58,846 nucleotides of DNA. Source: Planctomycetaceae bacterium (GTDB taxonomy: Bacteria; Planctomycetota; Planctomycetia; Pirellulales; Pirellulaceae). A program made the position numbers and the translations under genes. The notes under the pieces were generated by a model. That model did no database searches. It worked only from the letters and a program-made list of their open reading frames with translations, and was not told the origin of the DNA. Below are positions 45,314 to 54,904 of this stretch, in pieces; positions within the stretch are counted from its first letter, which is position 1, and every line of letters starts with the position of its first letter. The stretch lies in NCBI GenBank assembly GCA_021298315.1, contig JAJTFC010000013.1:1-58846 (forward strand). The letters run 5' to 3'.

Positions 45314-45937
45314 ATGCTAGCGCTGCGTCTATTAAAACCGAGGGAAATCGCACGACTTCCATTGCCTTCAACCCTTCTGCTTACCCTGACGGCATCGCTG
45401 TTTCTAGGCTGCAAGCCCAGCATGCCTGACAGGCAAGTCTCGCCAGGATCCCCTCAAGCAATCCCGCTGGCAGTCCCGCATAAACTACCCGACGAAACGC
45501 ACGAGGAATCTCAATCCCAAAGTGCCCCAATGCCTTCGAGTCGCAAGGCATTGGTCATCGAAGTCCTGGGTTTCGATAGCCAACAGGGACGAGCACGGCT
45601 TGCTCTGTACCGAAGCCCCGAAGGATTTAATCAACCCGAAAAGGCATGGGCCAAAGAGACCCTGGAAATCCCAAACCAAGGGCCTTTGGTCTGGACTCTA
45701 GAGCTCGACGAGGAAGCCTTGAATGATCCTCAAGTGCATTGGGCCGTCTCAGCCCATCACGACAAAAACAGCAATGACAAACTCGATAAGAGCGCTCTTG
45801 GGATACCGACCGAACCGTACGGTTTTTCCAACAATCCAAAACGGGGGTTTGGCCCACCGAAATTTGATGAGGTTTCGTTTTCGATCGACTCAAACGATCC
45901 AAAATCAACTCCCCGGATCGAAATCAAGATCCACTAA
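45314..45937 (+). CDS. DUF2141 lipoprotein
   Basis: 207 residues from ATG 45314; the frame is open far upstream but antisense to the neighbouring gene. The N-terminus (LPSTLLLTLTASLFLGC) ends in a lipobox cysteine, so it is likely lipid-anchored in the envelope. The C-terminal ~125 residues are DUF2141: VIEVLGFDSQQGRARLALYRSPEGF, WAVSAHHDKNSNDKLDKSALGIPTEPYGFSNN and GFGPPKFDEVSFSID. The DKNSNDKLD loop looks calcium-binding. Function unknown. The OleC-like gene starts 6 bases downstream, so the two are cotranscribed. Confidence 0.85.
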   Translation: MLALRLLKPREIARLPLPSTLLLTLTASLFLGCKPSMPDRQVSPGSPQAIPLAVPHKLPDETHEESQSQSAPMPSSRKALVIEVLGFDSQQGRARLALYRSPEGFNQPEKAWAKETLEIPNQGPLVWTLELDEEALNDPQVHWAVSAHHDKNSNDKLDKSALGIPTEPYGFSNNPKRGFGPPKFDEVSFSIDSNDPKSTPRIEIKIH

Positions 45938-45943
45938 CGACCG

Positions 45944-47632
45944 ATGAAAAACCACCGCATGAGTTTAAACGTCGGTTCCCGCTTGAGTACCCAAGCAGCG
46001 ATCTTTCCGGACTTGCTCGGGATTGCAACCCCTACGGGCTCGTATCGGCAAGGTACATCGCGGAACTACCGAACTATCAGTCTTCGGGATCTCGATGAAC
46101 GTTCGACATCGATCGCCGCAGGACTCCAAGCGATGGGAATTGGACCGGCTCATCGCATCGCCTTGCTGGTTCGGTTCGGCGAGGACTTCATCGCCCTGGT
46201 CTTTGCACTGCTCAAAACGGGAGCGACGCTGGTTTTGGTCGATCCGGGGATGGGTCGCAAGAATCTGCTCAAGTGCTTGGCTGAAACCCAGCCCGATGGA
46301 TTCGTAGCGATCCCTCTAGCCCAAGCCATCCTCAAGGCAAAAAGAAGCTTGTTCCCAAACGCCAAGCTCAACGTCACTGTAGGCCGTCGATTTGGAATAC
46401 TACCCTCACCGACACTCGATCAGCTTGAGTCGAGCCCCTCAAGGCATTTCCAGCCTCCGGATACCCAATTGCAAGACTCGGCTGCGATCATCTTTACCAC
46501 CGGCAGCACGGGCCCCCCCAAAGGAGTCCAGTACACTCACCAGACCTTTCACTCCCAGATCGACATGATCTTGGAGCAATACAGGATTCAGCCCGGTGGC
46601 AAAGACCTCAGTGGGTTCCCATTGTTCGGCTTATTCAATGCGGTCATGGGCACCAGCACGATCTTGCCCGATATGGATCCGACGCGTCCTGCCGACGTCG
46701 ATCCTCCCAGGTTGCTCGATGCGATAGACCAATGGCAGATCAATCAGTCTTTTGGCTCACCGGCATTGTGGACCAAGATGGGACTTTACTGCAAATCCAC
46801 CGGTCGACGTATGGAGAGTTTGAAGCTTGTACTAAGCGCTGGAGCTCCGGTACCGAGCCGAGTGCTTGAGCAAGTTCGAGCTGCAATGCATCCGGACGGA
46901 AAAGTCTTTACACCCTACGGTGCCACTGAGGCTCTGCCGATTGCTTCCATCGAGTCCCGCGAAGTTTTGCAGGAAACGTCGAAGCTTACCAATCAAGGAC
47001 AAGGAACCTGTGTCGGTAAACGTTTTGCCCAAGTGCAATGGAAGGTGATCGAAATTACCGACGAGCCGATCGCGACGATCGAACAGGTCCGTCAATTGCC
47101 AACCGGTCAAATCGGTGAATTGATGGTGTGCAGTCCGAGCGTCACCCATCGTTACGTTACCCGCACCGATCAAAACCAGTTGCATAAAGTGCTTGGAAGC
47201 GATCCGGATGGCCAGCCCATGGTGTGGCATCGAATGGGAGATGTCGGTTACCTCGATCCATCCGACCGGTTTTGGTTCTGCGGTCGGAAAAGTCATCGCG
47301 TTAGAACCTCACGAGGACCGATCTTTACCGAACCGATCGAAGCGGTTCTCAACACGCACCCGAGCGTCTACCGAAGCGCCTTGGTGCCGCGAGGCACAAG
47401 CCCCGACCAAAAGGCCGTAGTGATCATCGAGCCTTGGCCAGAGCATCGCAAGGATGTGCAAGCCAACTTAGGTGTCTATCAGCAGCAATGGAGAGATTTG
47501 ATCAACAAGCTCCATCCGAGTGTGGATATAGAATCATTTGTTCTCTATCCAAAACGATTGCCGACGGACATCCGGCACAACTCCAAGATCTTTCGCGAAG
47601 AATTGACAATGTGGCTTGCCAATAAGCGATAA
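45944..47632 (+). CDS. OleC-like acyl-adenylating ligase (ANL superfamily)
   Basis: 562 residues. The P-loop of adenylating enzymes reads IIFTTGSTGPPKGVQYTH; A5 is TPYGATEALPIA, and A7/A8 are HRMGDVGYLDPSDRFWFCGRKSHRV. The 'GRK-HRV' pattern and the ending (EPIEAVLNTHPSVYRSALV) match the fatty-acid ligase branch that includes OleC, which converts beta-hydroxy acids to beta-lactones in olefin synthesis. oleA, oleB and oleD are not in the window, so the pathway is not shown here; a general fatty acyl-CoA ligase is the alternative. Cotranscribed with the DUF2141 lipoprotein gene. Confidence 0.75.
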   Translation: MKNHRMSLNVGSRLSTQAAIFPDLLGIATPTGSYRQGTSRNYRTISLRDLDERSTSIAAGLQAMGIGPAHRIALLVRFGEDFIALVFALLKTGATLVLVDPGMGRKNLLKCLAETQPDGFVAIPLAQAILKAKRSLFPNAKLNVTVGRRFGILPSPTLDQLESSPSRHFQPPDTQLQDSAAIIFTTGSTGPPKGVQYTHQTFHSQIDMILEQYRIQPGGKDLSGFPLFGLFNAVMGTSTILPDMDPTRPADVDPPRLLDAIDQWQINQSFGSPALWTKMGLYCKSTGRRMESLKLVLSAGAPVPSRVLEQVRAAMHPDGKVFTPYGATEALPIASIESREVLQETSKLTNQGQGTCVGKRFAQVQWKVIEITDEPIATIEQVRQLPTGQIGELMVCSPSVTHRYVTRTDQNQLHKVLGSDPDGQPMVWHRMGDVGYLDPSDRFWFCGRKSHRVRTSRGPIFTEPIEAVLNTHPSVYRSALVPRGTSPDQKAVVIIEPWPEHRKDVQANLGVYQQQWRDLINKLHPSVDIESFVLYPKRLPTDIRHNSKIFREELTMWLANKR

Positions 47633-47679
47633 GCAACTTTTGCAATTAGCGAATATTCCCTATTTAAGAAACCCCCAAC

Positions 47680-47740
47680 CTTCTTTCCCCCCAACGCCCG
47701 CTGGCGGGAGAGGGGCCGGGGGTGAGGGTGGAAGAACCCT
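47680..47740. repeat. GC-rich dispersed repeat with hairpin, convergent gene ends
   Basis: Minus strand reads CACCCCCGGCCCCTCTCCCG followed by a small palindrome (CCCGC-TG-GCGGG-like, 47697-47708). This is a widespread intergenic repeat type in bacterial genomes. It lies between the convergent OleC-like and membrane-protein genes and could act as a bidirectional terminator. Confidence 0.5.
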
Positions 47741-47744
47741 GGAC

Positions 47745-48728
47745 CTAGCCAGATACGGGATCAAAATTTCGATGACCAGCCCATCGGCAGCCAACCCACA
47801 GAACCAGCGCCGCAAGTACGAGATGACAGATACAAGTCAACACAGTGAATAGCAACAATAAACCAATAGATCCGCTCAGAGTTGCATCAAGAAAGTACAC
47901 ATACACCGGAACCATAGGATCAACCTTAATCATTCCGTAGTAAATCCACAGCAGTTTGAACCCATAGACTGCAAGTGCCAAAAACGGAATGAGGAACAAA
48001 CGCCAACGTTTTCCCGAGAAACACCAACCAGCCAAGAGTATTGAGAAAATCGATTGACTGAGTTCGGAGATCAAAAACAAAACAAAGAGCAACTCGACGG
48101 ATGAAAACCAAGAGCCATCCGATGACGAATAGACAATGTCGGATCCCGCGTTACCCTGTGACCCAACAGGAGTTGGAAGCATGCCTGCAAACCAGCGTGC
48201 CCGCGCGATCGACGTTTGGACATACAACGCAATGGCGATCAAAAGCCACAGCCAACTGCCGATGGTCCATCGATATCCCCTGAACGATTGCTGATCGTTT
48301 CGATCGATGATCTGAATGCCTGTTATCAGGCTTGCAATCTTGATAAGCGCTACCTTGCTGGTCAAGTCCAGAAAAGTCATCGGCATATCGATATCCAAAA
48401 GAACATCGATTCGAAATCCCGTGTACCACGTCGAAGCGAGTCCGCCGACAACTGCCAAGGCAAATAGATAGAGAAGTCCTCCAAGCGTCTGGCGCCAGCG
48501 GCCTGGGCCTTGCATCGAGGTCCACATGACGGCAGCATCCATTGCCGGTGCGCAAATGACCAACGGGATGAGCCAAAGAATGCTTTGGTCAGAGGATAGG
48601 CCCAACGTATCGAATTCAAAAAGGAACGTCGCAATCATCCCGAAAACGAACAAGCCGATTGCGAGCTTGGCAAATCGTCGGTTGTAATTAACCCGATAGG
48701 AGGCGGGGTTCGACGACTCGACAGCCAT
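47745..48728 (-). CDS. Polytopic membrane protein, function unknown
   Basis: 327 residues with about seven or eight predicted membrane helices: FAKLAIGLFVFGMIATFLFEF, ILWLIPLVICAPAMDAAVMW, TLGGLLYLFALAVVGGLAS, IGSWLWLLIAIALYVQT, VELLFVLFLISELSQSIFSILLAGW, LFLIPFLALAVYGFKLLWIYY, GSIGLLLLFTVLTCICHLVLAALVLWVG. No known family recognised. It starts 6 bases after the argC stop, so it is cotranscribed with argC, but nothing in the sequence ties it to arginine. Confidence 0.6.
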   Translation of the reverse strand: MAVESSNPASYRVNYNRRFAKLAIGLFVFGMIATFLFEFDTLGLSSDQSILWLIPLVICAPAMDAAVMWTSMQGPGRWRQTLGGLLYLFALAVVGGLASTWYTGFRIDVLLDIDMPMTFLDLTSKVALIKIASLITGIQIIDRNDQQSFRGYRWTIGSWLWLLIAIALYVQTSIARARWFAGMLPTPVGSQGNAGSDIVYSSSDGSWFSSVELLFVLFLISELSQSIFSILLAGWCFSGKRWRLFLIPFLALAVYGFKLLWIYYGMIKVDPMVPVYVYFLDATLSGSIGLLLLFTVLTCICHLVLAALVLWVGCRWAGHRNFDPVSG

Positions 48729-48734
48729 GTTCGA

Positions 48735-49769
48735 TCACCTCAATCCTGTCGACAACCCCATTGAAGCTGGGAACCCAAACATGTGATTGAGATTCTGAAC
48801 GGCCGCTCCGCTGGCACCTTTGACGAGGTTGTCGATGGCGCTAAGCAGGATGATCCTCGGTCCATTTTCGCGCACCGAGATGTCGACATAGTTGGTTCTT
48901 GCAACATACTTCGTAGCCGGCAGGTGCGACACGACTCGTACGAAACCATCGAGCGGATAGTAACTCATCAAGCACTCGCGGATCTGATTGGCCGTCACAC
49001 CGGAGACTGGATGGACATAGATCGTCGAAAGGATACCTCGTTCCATCGGAGTCAAATGCGGGGTGAAAATGATTTCGGGCTCGATGCCGCTAAATCGCTT
49101 CACGATATCGACAATCTCAGGCTGGTGCCGGTGATTCCCAACCGAATACGCACTGATCGATTCGTTGACTTCGCAGTAGAGATTCCCAAGCTTGGGCGTG
49201 CGGCCTGCGCCGCTGACACCGGACTTGCTGTCGACAACGATGTCCTTGGGTGAAATAAGCCCTTCTTTCAGAAGTGGCGAAAGAGGCAAAATGGCCGAGG
49301 TGGGATAACAGCCTGGATTAGCAACCAACGGGGCATCGGCCAACTGGTCTGCAAAGAGTTCAGGCAGCCCATAGGGCGTCGATCCCAAGCGGCCTGGATC
49401 CGGGTGGGCTTCACCATACCACTTTTGATACAGCTCCGGTGTACTCAAACGATAATCGGCCGAAAGGTCGATCACACGGCAACCTGCTGCAAGGAGTTCC
49501 ATAATGATGTGGGCCGATGCACCGTGGGGCAAGCAGGTCATCGCAACATCGCAGCGCTGAGCGATCTGCTGAGCACTCAGGTCTTCGACCGGTAAGCGAA
49601 TACGACGCAGAAGCGAGGGGTGCATATCGGCTAGCATGCTGCCGTCGGCTTGACGGCTCGTCGCAGCGACGATCTCGACGTATGGATGATCGATCAGCCA
49701 TTCGATGGCCTCAAGGGCGGTGTATCCCGATGCGCCGACGATGGCGACGCGAACTTTGCGTGTAGTCAT
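48735..49769 (-). CDS. argC: N-acetyl-gamma-glutamyl-phosphate reductase
   Basis: NADPH-dependent third step of arginine synthesis. 344 residues from ATG 49769 (an in-frame TTG at 49784 is less likely). Motifs: VRVAIVGASGYTALEAIEWL (nucleotide fold), AMTCLPHGASA, VIDLSADYRL, the catalytic cysteine in PLVANPGCYPTSAIL, and VSGAGRTPKLGNLYCEVNESISAYSVGNHRHQPEI. The C-terminal FTPHLTPMERGILSTIYV is also canonical. No other arg genes lie near. Confidence 0.96.
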   Translation of the reverse strand: MTTRKVRVAIVGASGYTALEAIEWLIDHPYVEIVAATSRQADGSMLADMHPSLLRRIRLPVEDLSAQQIAQRCDVAMTCLPHGASAHIIMELLAAGCRVIDLSADYRLSTPELYQKWYGEAHPDPGRLGSTPYGLPELFADQLADAPLVANPGCYPTSAILPLSPLLKEGLISPKDIVVDSKSGVSGAGRTPKLGNLYCEVNESISAYSVGNHRHQPEIVDIVKRFSGIEPEIIFTPHLTPMERGILSTIYVHPVSGVTANQIRECLMSYYPLDGFVRVVSHLPATKYVARTNYVDISVRENGPRIILLSAIDNLVKGASGAAVQNLNHMFGFPASMGLSTGLR

Positions 49770-49866
49770 TGCAGATGATCCCAAGCACAGATAACCCGAT
49801 CACGGGTAAATCAAACGACACTGCGTCTGATGATATCGCAAGCCCCGGAGATTGGCCAGATTGCCT

Positions 49867-50805
49867 TTAAGCTGCTTTGCGGGACTTGTCCTGCGAGCTT
49901 CCTTGAAAACCTGGATTCGAGAGAACGGCTGGTCGATCCTCCCAGGAACTTTGACGCTCTGCAAGGGCTTTTCTCGCCAATTCGATCCGTTTGCCGATCG
50001 GCTCGACCCAGGATCGGTCTCGCACGCCTAGAACCCAACCGAGCCTCTCTGCGGCAAGCTTGGGATTGACCAACCCGCTTGCCAGATGCCCCAGCCTTTT
50101 GACAAGCGGTTCGACAGTAATCGCCGAATCAGATTTTTCGCTAAACGCGCAAGCCAACTGACCGATCGATCGGCCTTGCTCGTAGTGCGAAAGAACCATC
50201 GGTCGAGCTTCTTGAGAGTGAACCAATGCACCTTCGACAACACCGACGTGCAATCCGAGAACCTTGGCCATCAAGCTCATTTCAAAGTCGATCAGGTCGC
50301 TTGGAATCCTGCTGTTCCAGCCACCCAAGCACTCGAGGGTGCTGCGGCGGATCATCGTGCCACTGAGCATAGGTCCAGCGATCCTCGATGGCTGACCGGT
50401 CAAGCGTCGCTGAGGCATCGCATCGGACTCAAAACCATACTGAAGGTCATGGGAGCTTGATGCCTTGACCCCAAGCGCAACCATATCGACATCGAGTTCT
50501 TCGAAAGCCACCAAGGCATCGTCGCACCAGTCGGATTCTAGGACGGTTCCAGGCACGACAACCTGGATCACATCGCCGCTTGCACGCCGATAAGCGGTAT
50601 TGAGCTGCTCGGCAATCGAGCACGAAGCGGCCGTCTCGATGACCGTCGCTTCGTTTCCACCGAGTCCATAGGGGTCTTGGTACTCGCCCCGATGGACGAT
50701 GATCAGTTCGTCGTCCGCAGCGCGGACTTCGAGAACCGAAACCAAAGTATTTTCCAATGCCTGGGAATCGCATTGGAACGGAACGATTAGCGACAACCTC
50801 GGCAC
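49867..50805 (-). CDS. GT2-like glycosyltransferase
   Basis: 312 residues. The N-terminus LSLIVPFQCDSQALENTLVSVLE is the typical GT-A strand-helix start, with an ELIIVHRG strand and an LNTAYRRASGDVIQVVVPG segment where the DxD would lie; here the DxD is not clear (VVVPGTVLESDW). The C-terminal part (IAGPMLSGTMIRRSTLECLGGWNSRIPSDLIDFEMSLMAKVLG) fits family 2 enzymes, including the acidic catalytic region. The weak DxD makes the activity uncertain. Upstream of argC on the same strand at a 97-base interval. Confidence 0.7.
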   Translation of the reverse strand: MPRLSLIVPFQCDSQALENTLVSVLEVRAADDELIIVHRGEYQDPYGLGGNEATVIETAASCSIAEQLNTAYRRASGDVIQVVVPGTVLESDWCDDALVAFEELDVDMVALGVKASSSHDLQYGFESDAMPQRRLTGQPSRIAGPMLSGTMIRRSTLECLGGWNSRIPSDLIDFEMSLMAKVLGLHVGVVEGALVHSQEARPMVLSHYEQGRSIGQLACAFSEKSDSAITVEPLVKRLGHLASGLVNPKLAAERLGWVLGVRDRSWVEPIGKRIELARKALAERQSSWEDRPAVLSNPGFQGSSQDKSRKAA

Positions 50806-50995
50806 AGGACTAAGCTCCAGAAAATTCGAGGTACCAAGAATCCCTTCTTCAAAACGTCGCTTGGAAGATCGACCGACCCCCGGGTTGAGTCCAGCGTTTC
50901 AAAGCTTTACCGGATAGTGCAGTCAGTGAAACCTTGACGGGTTTGACGATTATCCGACCCTCTAGCAATTGCCCAGCGAATGCTCCTGAACCATA

Positions 50996-53623
50996 ATGGC
51001 CCTCATGGATTCCCACCACATCTCCCACCTTGCGGCTCATATGCGAATCGACCATCCCCCAAAACCTATCACTCGAGTCGGTTGGGCGTTTTTCTGCGTT
51101 AGCTTGTTTGCCGCACAGAACTTCGCTCCGAGCCTGAATGCTCAAGACACTGCCCCGATCGATTTCAACCGAGATATTCGTCCGATCCTTTCGGAGAACT
51201 GCTTTTACTGCCATGGCCAAGACGGCAATAAACGTCAAGCCGACTTGCGCCTTGATCAGCGCGATGCGGCGATCGCTGGCCATGCGATCGAACCTGGCGA
51301 CCTTGTCAAAAGCGAGCTTGTCACACGGATCGATTCGACCGATCCAGATGCACTCATGCCACCCCCTAAGTCGAATCGGCGTTTAAGCGATGCTCAAAAG
51401 GATTTGCTCAAACGCTGGATTTCCCAGGGAGCCCAGTACTCCAACCACTGGGCGTTTGAAACACCTCGCAGCCCAGCACTACCCGTGCTCCCTGCGGATA
51501 CTCCACAGATCCTCAAGGACTGGGCCAAAGAGCCTATCGATGCATTCATCGCTCAAGGTCTTGAACGCAACGCATTGGTTCCGAGTGAGCCTGCCGACAG
51601 ACGTACGCTCATCAAGCGGCTCTATGCAGATCTTGTCGGACTCCCGCCACAGCCCGAACAAGTCGAGCAATTTGCAAACGACCCAAATCCGATGGCCTAC
51701 GAGCAACTCGTCGACCAGCTCCTAGCCGATCCTGCTTACGGCGAACGCATGTCCCTTTCATGGCTCGATGCGGCCCGCTATGCCGATAGCAATGGGTTCC
51801 AACAAGACGGAGATACTTGGCAATGGATGTGGCGAGACTGGGTGGTTCGCGCGCTCAACGAGAATATGCCTTTTGATCAGTTCACCCTATGGCAACTCGC
51901 TGGCGATCTGCTCCCCGAGGCAACGGTCGATCAGAAGATCGCAAGCGGATTCAACAGGAACCATTTGCTCAATGGCGAAGGTGGCGCGATTGCCGAAGAG
52001 CAACGGTTTGTGATCCTCTTTGATCGGATCGATACAACTGCCACGACTTGGTTGGGCCTGACGATGGCTTGCGCACAGTGCCATGATCACAAGTACGATC
52101 CGATCACGATGCGAGATTATTACTCGCTCATGGATGCATTCAATCGCGTTCCCGAGAGCGGTGTTCCTCAGTATTTCTCGAGCCGAATTCGAGTCGCTCC
52201 CCCGCTGATCGAGCTTCCTACCGAAGAGAATAAAAAACGGATCGAGGAGTTTGAAGCCCGCATCGCATCGCTTCAAAAGGAGGCTCAGCCTCTGATCGAT
52301 GCGTCCTACAACGGCTGGCGATTGAATGTCGCGCCCGGCACGGCAGGTTTGCCCGAAGCACTTGCGGCTGTCCTGGGAAAACCCGAAGACCAGCGCAGTG
52401 AAGAGGAGAAGAAAAATCTCGAACCATCGCTTCGCAAGCACTTCGATGAAAAAGTACTCGGCAACCTGACTGCAAAGATTCCTCCGCTGGCGGCTCAGCA
52501 AGGCGTTCGCAACGAACTCAATTCGTATCGCTCCGACCAGATCCCAAGACCGATGATCATGAGCGATGCGCAGCCTCGCAAAACCCATATGCTCGAACGA
52601 GGCGAGTACCTCAAGCCTCGTGACGAGGTCGCTTTTGACACTCCTGCCTTTTTGCCCAAGTTGCCCGAGGGTGCACCCAGCAATCGACTCGGTCTGGCTC
52701 AGTGGCTCATCGCCCCAGAGCACCCGCTGACTTCTCGCGTTGCGGTCAATCGCTTGTGGCAGCACTTCTTCGGTGTGGGTTTGATCAAGACCGCCGAGGA
52801 TTTTGGGGTTCAAAGCGAGTATCCGGTCCATGGGCCGCTTTTGGATTATCTTGCCGTCGAGTATCGCCAAGAGGGTTGGGATACCAAGCGACTGCAGCGA
52901 AGCGTGTTGCTCAGTTCGACCTACCGTCAATCGAGTCGAGCTTCGGCGGAGAATCGGGCCAAGGATCCGGAGAACAAATGGTTTGCAAGAGCCAGTCGAT
53001 TCCGTATGCCAGCGATGGTGCTGCGAGATTGGGCCTTGGCATCCTCGAAGATGCTCGTGTCTCGCGTCGGTGGGGTTCCGGTCTATCCGTACCAGCCCGA
53101 AGGGATATGGGATTCATTGGCGATCACCAAGGAACGCGATTTTGCTTATCCAAAGTCTTCGGGTGCGAACCTGTATCGAAAGAGTTTGTATACGTTTTGG
53201 CGAAGGACCGTTGGGCCGGCCAACATGTTTGACGCATCGAATCGGCAGGCCTGTCGGGTGAAGATGTCGCAGACGAGCACCCCATTGCATGCACTCACGA
53301 CGCTCAACGATCCGACTTGGGTCGAGGCATCAAGGAACTTGGCCCAATTGGCCATGCAAGAGACCCAAGATACCAAGGAGCAGTTGCAATTTGTTTCCAG
53401 GCAAGTTCTAGCAAGGAGCTTGAGCGACACAGAGGTCGAGATCATGCGCAAGGCTCTGGCCAAGCAGCAGGATCTGTTCCGATTGGATCGCGATTCGGCC
53501 CTATCGCTTTTGGCGACCGGGGAGAGCAAGCCCAATGCAGAGCTTGATCCGATCGAGCTAGCAGCGCTATCGAACGTTTGTTTAACCATGATCAATCTCG
53601 ACGAAGCCTTGTGCAGAGAATGA
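50996..53623 (+). CDS. PSD1-type DUF1549/DUF1553 protein with planctomycete cytochrome C domain
   Basis: 875 residues in the longest frame; ATG 51041 is an alternative start that gives a better signal peptide (VGWAFFCVSLFAAQNFAPSLNAQ). The cytochrome c domain has CFYCH at 69-73 and PPPKSNRRLS distally. DUF1549 includes MSLSWLDAARYADSNGFQQDG and TWLGLTMACAQCHDHKYDPI with a second CxxCH. DUF1553 includes LAQWLIAPEHPLTSRVAVNRLWQHFFGVGLI and LLSSTYRQSSRASAEN. Differs from the 27150-29780 copy in having no DUF1501 partner; instead an isoaspartyl peptidase gene follows 9 bases later. Probable periplasmic redox or degradative protein. Confidence 0.92.
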   Translation: MALMDSHHISHLAAHMRIDHPPKPITRVGWAFFCVSLFAAQNFAPSLNAQDTAPIDFNRDIRPILSENCFYCHGQDGNKRQADLRLDQRDAAIAGHAIEPGDLVKSELVTRIDSTDPDALMPPPKSNRRLSDAQKDLLKRWISQGAQYSNHWAFETPRSPALPVLPADTPQILKDWAKEPIDAFIAQGLERNALVPSEPADRRTLIKRLYADLVGLPPQPEQVEQFANDPNPMAYEQLVDQLLADPAYGERMSLSWLDAARYADSNGFQQDGDTWQWMWRDWVVRALNENMPFDQFTLWQLAGDLLPEATVDQKIASGFNRNHLLNGEGGAIAEEQRFVILFDRIDTTATTWLGLTMACAQCHDHKYDPITMRDYYSLMDAFNRVPESGVPQYFSSRIRVAPPLIELPTEENKKRIEEFEARIASLQKEAQPLIDASYNGWRLNVAPGTAGLPEALAAVLGKPEDQRSEEEKKNLEPSLRKHFDEKVLGNLTAKIPPLAAQQGVRNELNSYRSDQIPRPMIMSDAQPRKTHMLERGEYLKPRDEVAFDTPAFLPKLPEGAPSNRLGLAQWLIAPEHPLTSRVAVNRLWQHFFGVGLIKTAEDFGVQSEYPVHGPLLDYLAVEYRQEGWDTKRLQRSVLLSSTYRQSSRASAENRAKDPENKWFARASRFRMPAMVLRDWALASSKMLVSRVGGVPVYPYQPEGIWDSLAITKERDFAYPKSSGANLYRKSLYTFWRRTVGPANMFDASNRQACRVKMSQTSTPLHALTTLNDPTWVEASRNLAQLAMQETQDTKEQLQFVSRQVLARSLSDTEVEIMRKALAKQQDLFRLDRDSALSLLATGESKPNAELDPIELAALSNVCLTMINLDEALCRE

Positions 53624-53632
53624 GGAAAAACC

Positions 53633-54760
53633 ATGCGACTTTCCACTTGGCTATACTCTTCCCATGGATACTCCAAGCAACTATCGAGCAGCCTTTGGCT
53701 AGCTGCGATAGTTTTGGGTGCCAACCTTTTGTGTAACACACTTTCTTTAGCCCAAAGCAATACTGTGAGTGACAAGACCCAAGTTGTTTCGACTTCGAGT
53801 AAACCGCGATGGACGATTGCGATCCATGGTGGTGCCGGTGGGGAGCTTGAGCGATGGACACAAGCACAGCGCCAGGTTCGCATCGAGGGTTTGCAAAAGG
53901 CGCTCAAGACCGGTGCTGGGATGCTTGAGCAGTCGGCCAAGGCGATCGACGTGGTCGAAGCGGTGGTTCGGGTGCTCGAGGACGACCCGAACTTCAACGC
54001 AGGACGTGGAGCTGTCTTGAACGAAGTCGGCGAACATTCGCTCGATGCGAGTCTTATGGACGGCTCCGATTTGACTTGCGGGGCGGTGGCCAATGTGCGT
54101 AAGTCTCGCAATCCAATTTCGCTTGCAAGGGCCGTGCGGGACAAGACTCCGCATGTGTTTTTGGTCGGTGAGGAAGCCGACAGCTTTGGCGTGCAGATTG
54201 GACTGCCAACGGAAAGTGCGGATTACTTTAAGACATCCGAGCAAATCGAGAGTTGGAAGGAGTGGCAAAAGCGACAGGCTGCCAAGAAGGAGGCCACATC
54301 GAGGTTTGATCACGATCGACGCGAGGATCGTTTGTTCTATTTGGGGACGGTCGGATGTGTGGTGATGGATGTGCATGGCCATTTGGCGTCGGCCACGAGC
54401 ACCGGAGGGTTGCTTGGGAAGAAGTATGGTCGGATAGGAGACACACCGATCATTGGAGCAGGAACCTATGCGAACAATCGGACTTGCGCTGTTTCGTGCA
54501 CGGGGGTTGGTGAGTTGTTTATACGAAACCACATTGCCTCTGCGGTCTCGGCTAGGATGGAGTATCTCCAAGAGACACTTGGGGATGCGGGCCGTTATGC
54601 GATTGACAAGACCTTGCCAGCAGATTCGGGGGGGCTCATCGCAGTCGATAGCCAAGGGAACATCGAGACCATTTACAACACGCCGATCATGGCACGAGGT
54701 CAGGCCAACAGCGAGGGCCTCTTCCGCGTGGGCTTAGCCGACTGGGTCGAAGGTCGATAG
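53633..54760 (+). CDS. Isoaspartyl peptidase / L-asparaginase (Ntn hydrolase), exported
   Basis: 375 residues with an export signal (LWLAAIVLGANLLCNTLSLAQ). Type 2 asparaginase motifs: IAIHGGAGG, DPNFNAGRGAVLNEVGEHSLDASLMDG and, after the autocleavage point, the nucleophile Thr239 in YLGTVGCVVMD, then SATSTGGLLGKKYGRIGDTPIIGAGTYANN. It self-processes into two chains and removes isoaspartyl residues or deamidates asparagine. Export to the periplasm is noteworthy, as many homologues are cytosolic. Its start is 9 bases after the DUF1549/1553 gene, so the two are probably cotranscribed. Confidence 0.93.
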   Translation: MRLSTWLYSSHGYSKQLSSSLWLAAIVLGANLLCNTLSLAQSNTVSDKTQVVSTSSKPRWTIAIHGGAGGELERWTQAQRQVRIEGLQKALKTGAGMLEQSAKAIDVVEAVVRVLEDDPNFNAGRGAVLNEVGEHSLDASLMDGSDLTCGAVANVRKSRNPISLARAVRDKTPHVFLVGEEADSFGVQIGLPTESADYFKTSEQIESWKEWQKRQAAKKEATSRFDHDRREDRLFYLGTVGCVVMDVHGHLASATSTGGLLGKKYGRIGDTPIIGAGTYANNRTCAVSCTGVGELFIRNHIASAVSARMEYLQETLGDAGRYAIDKTLPADSGGLIAVDSQGNIETIYNTPIMARGQANSEGLFRVGLADWVEGR

Positions 54761-54771
54761 CAACCATTGTT

Positions 54772-54793
54772 AAACGGCTGTCCTCAGCCGTTT
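54772..54793. repeat. AACGGCTG hairpin, copy 1
   Basis: Palindrome with core AACGGCTGTCCTCAGCCGTT (stems AACGGCTG/CAGCCGTT, loop TCCT). Copies lie at 56287-56308 and 56425-56446; a related one with core CAACGGCA-GGGGAC-TGCCGTTG is at about 56373-56394. Dispersed REP-like element, also a plausible terminator for the asparaginase operon. Confidence 0.7.
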
Positions 54794-54800
54794 GTCGTAG

Positions 54801-54904
54801 GGTACGTGAAGCAGTCCTGGTCATCGGCTCAAAAGCCGCAATTGCATCGGCACTGTTCATTTAAAGATCGATATCGATCCAACCGCTGGACCGCGCAACG
54901 TACC
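54801..54904. repeat. 104-bp MITE-like repeat, left copy
   Basis: Ends in 7-bp terminal inverted repeats GGTACGT ... ACGTACC and contains the perfect palindrome GATCGATATCGATC (54866-54879). A copy of exactly 104 bp in the same orientation at 56460-56563 differs at 7 positions by my count. The two flank the Rpn nuclease gene. It carries no open frame of note. Confidence 0.7.

Noticed and set aside
51887-54144. Long minus-strand frames (347 and 332 residues) across the DUF1549/1553 and asparaginase genes
   Set aside because: Antisense shadows of well-identified proteins; no motif of their own.
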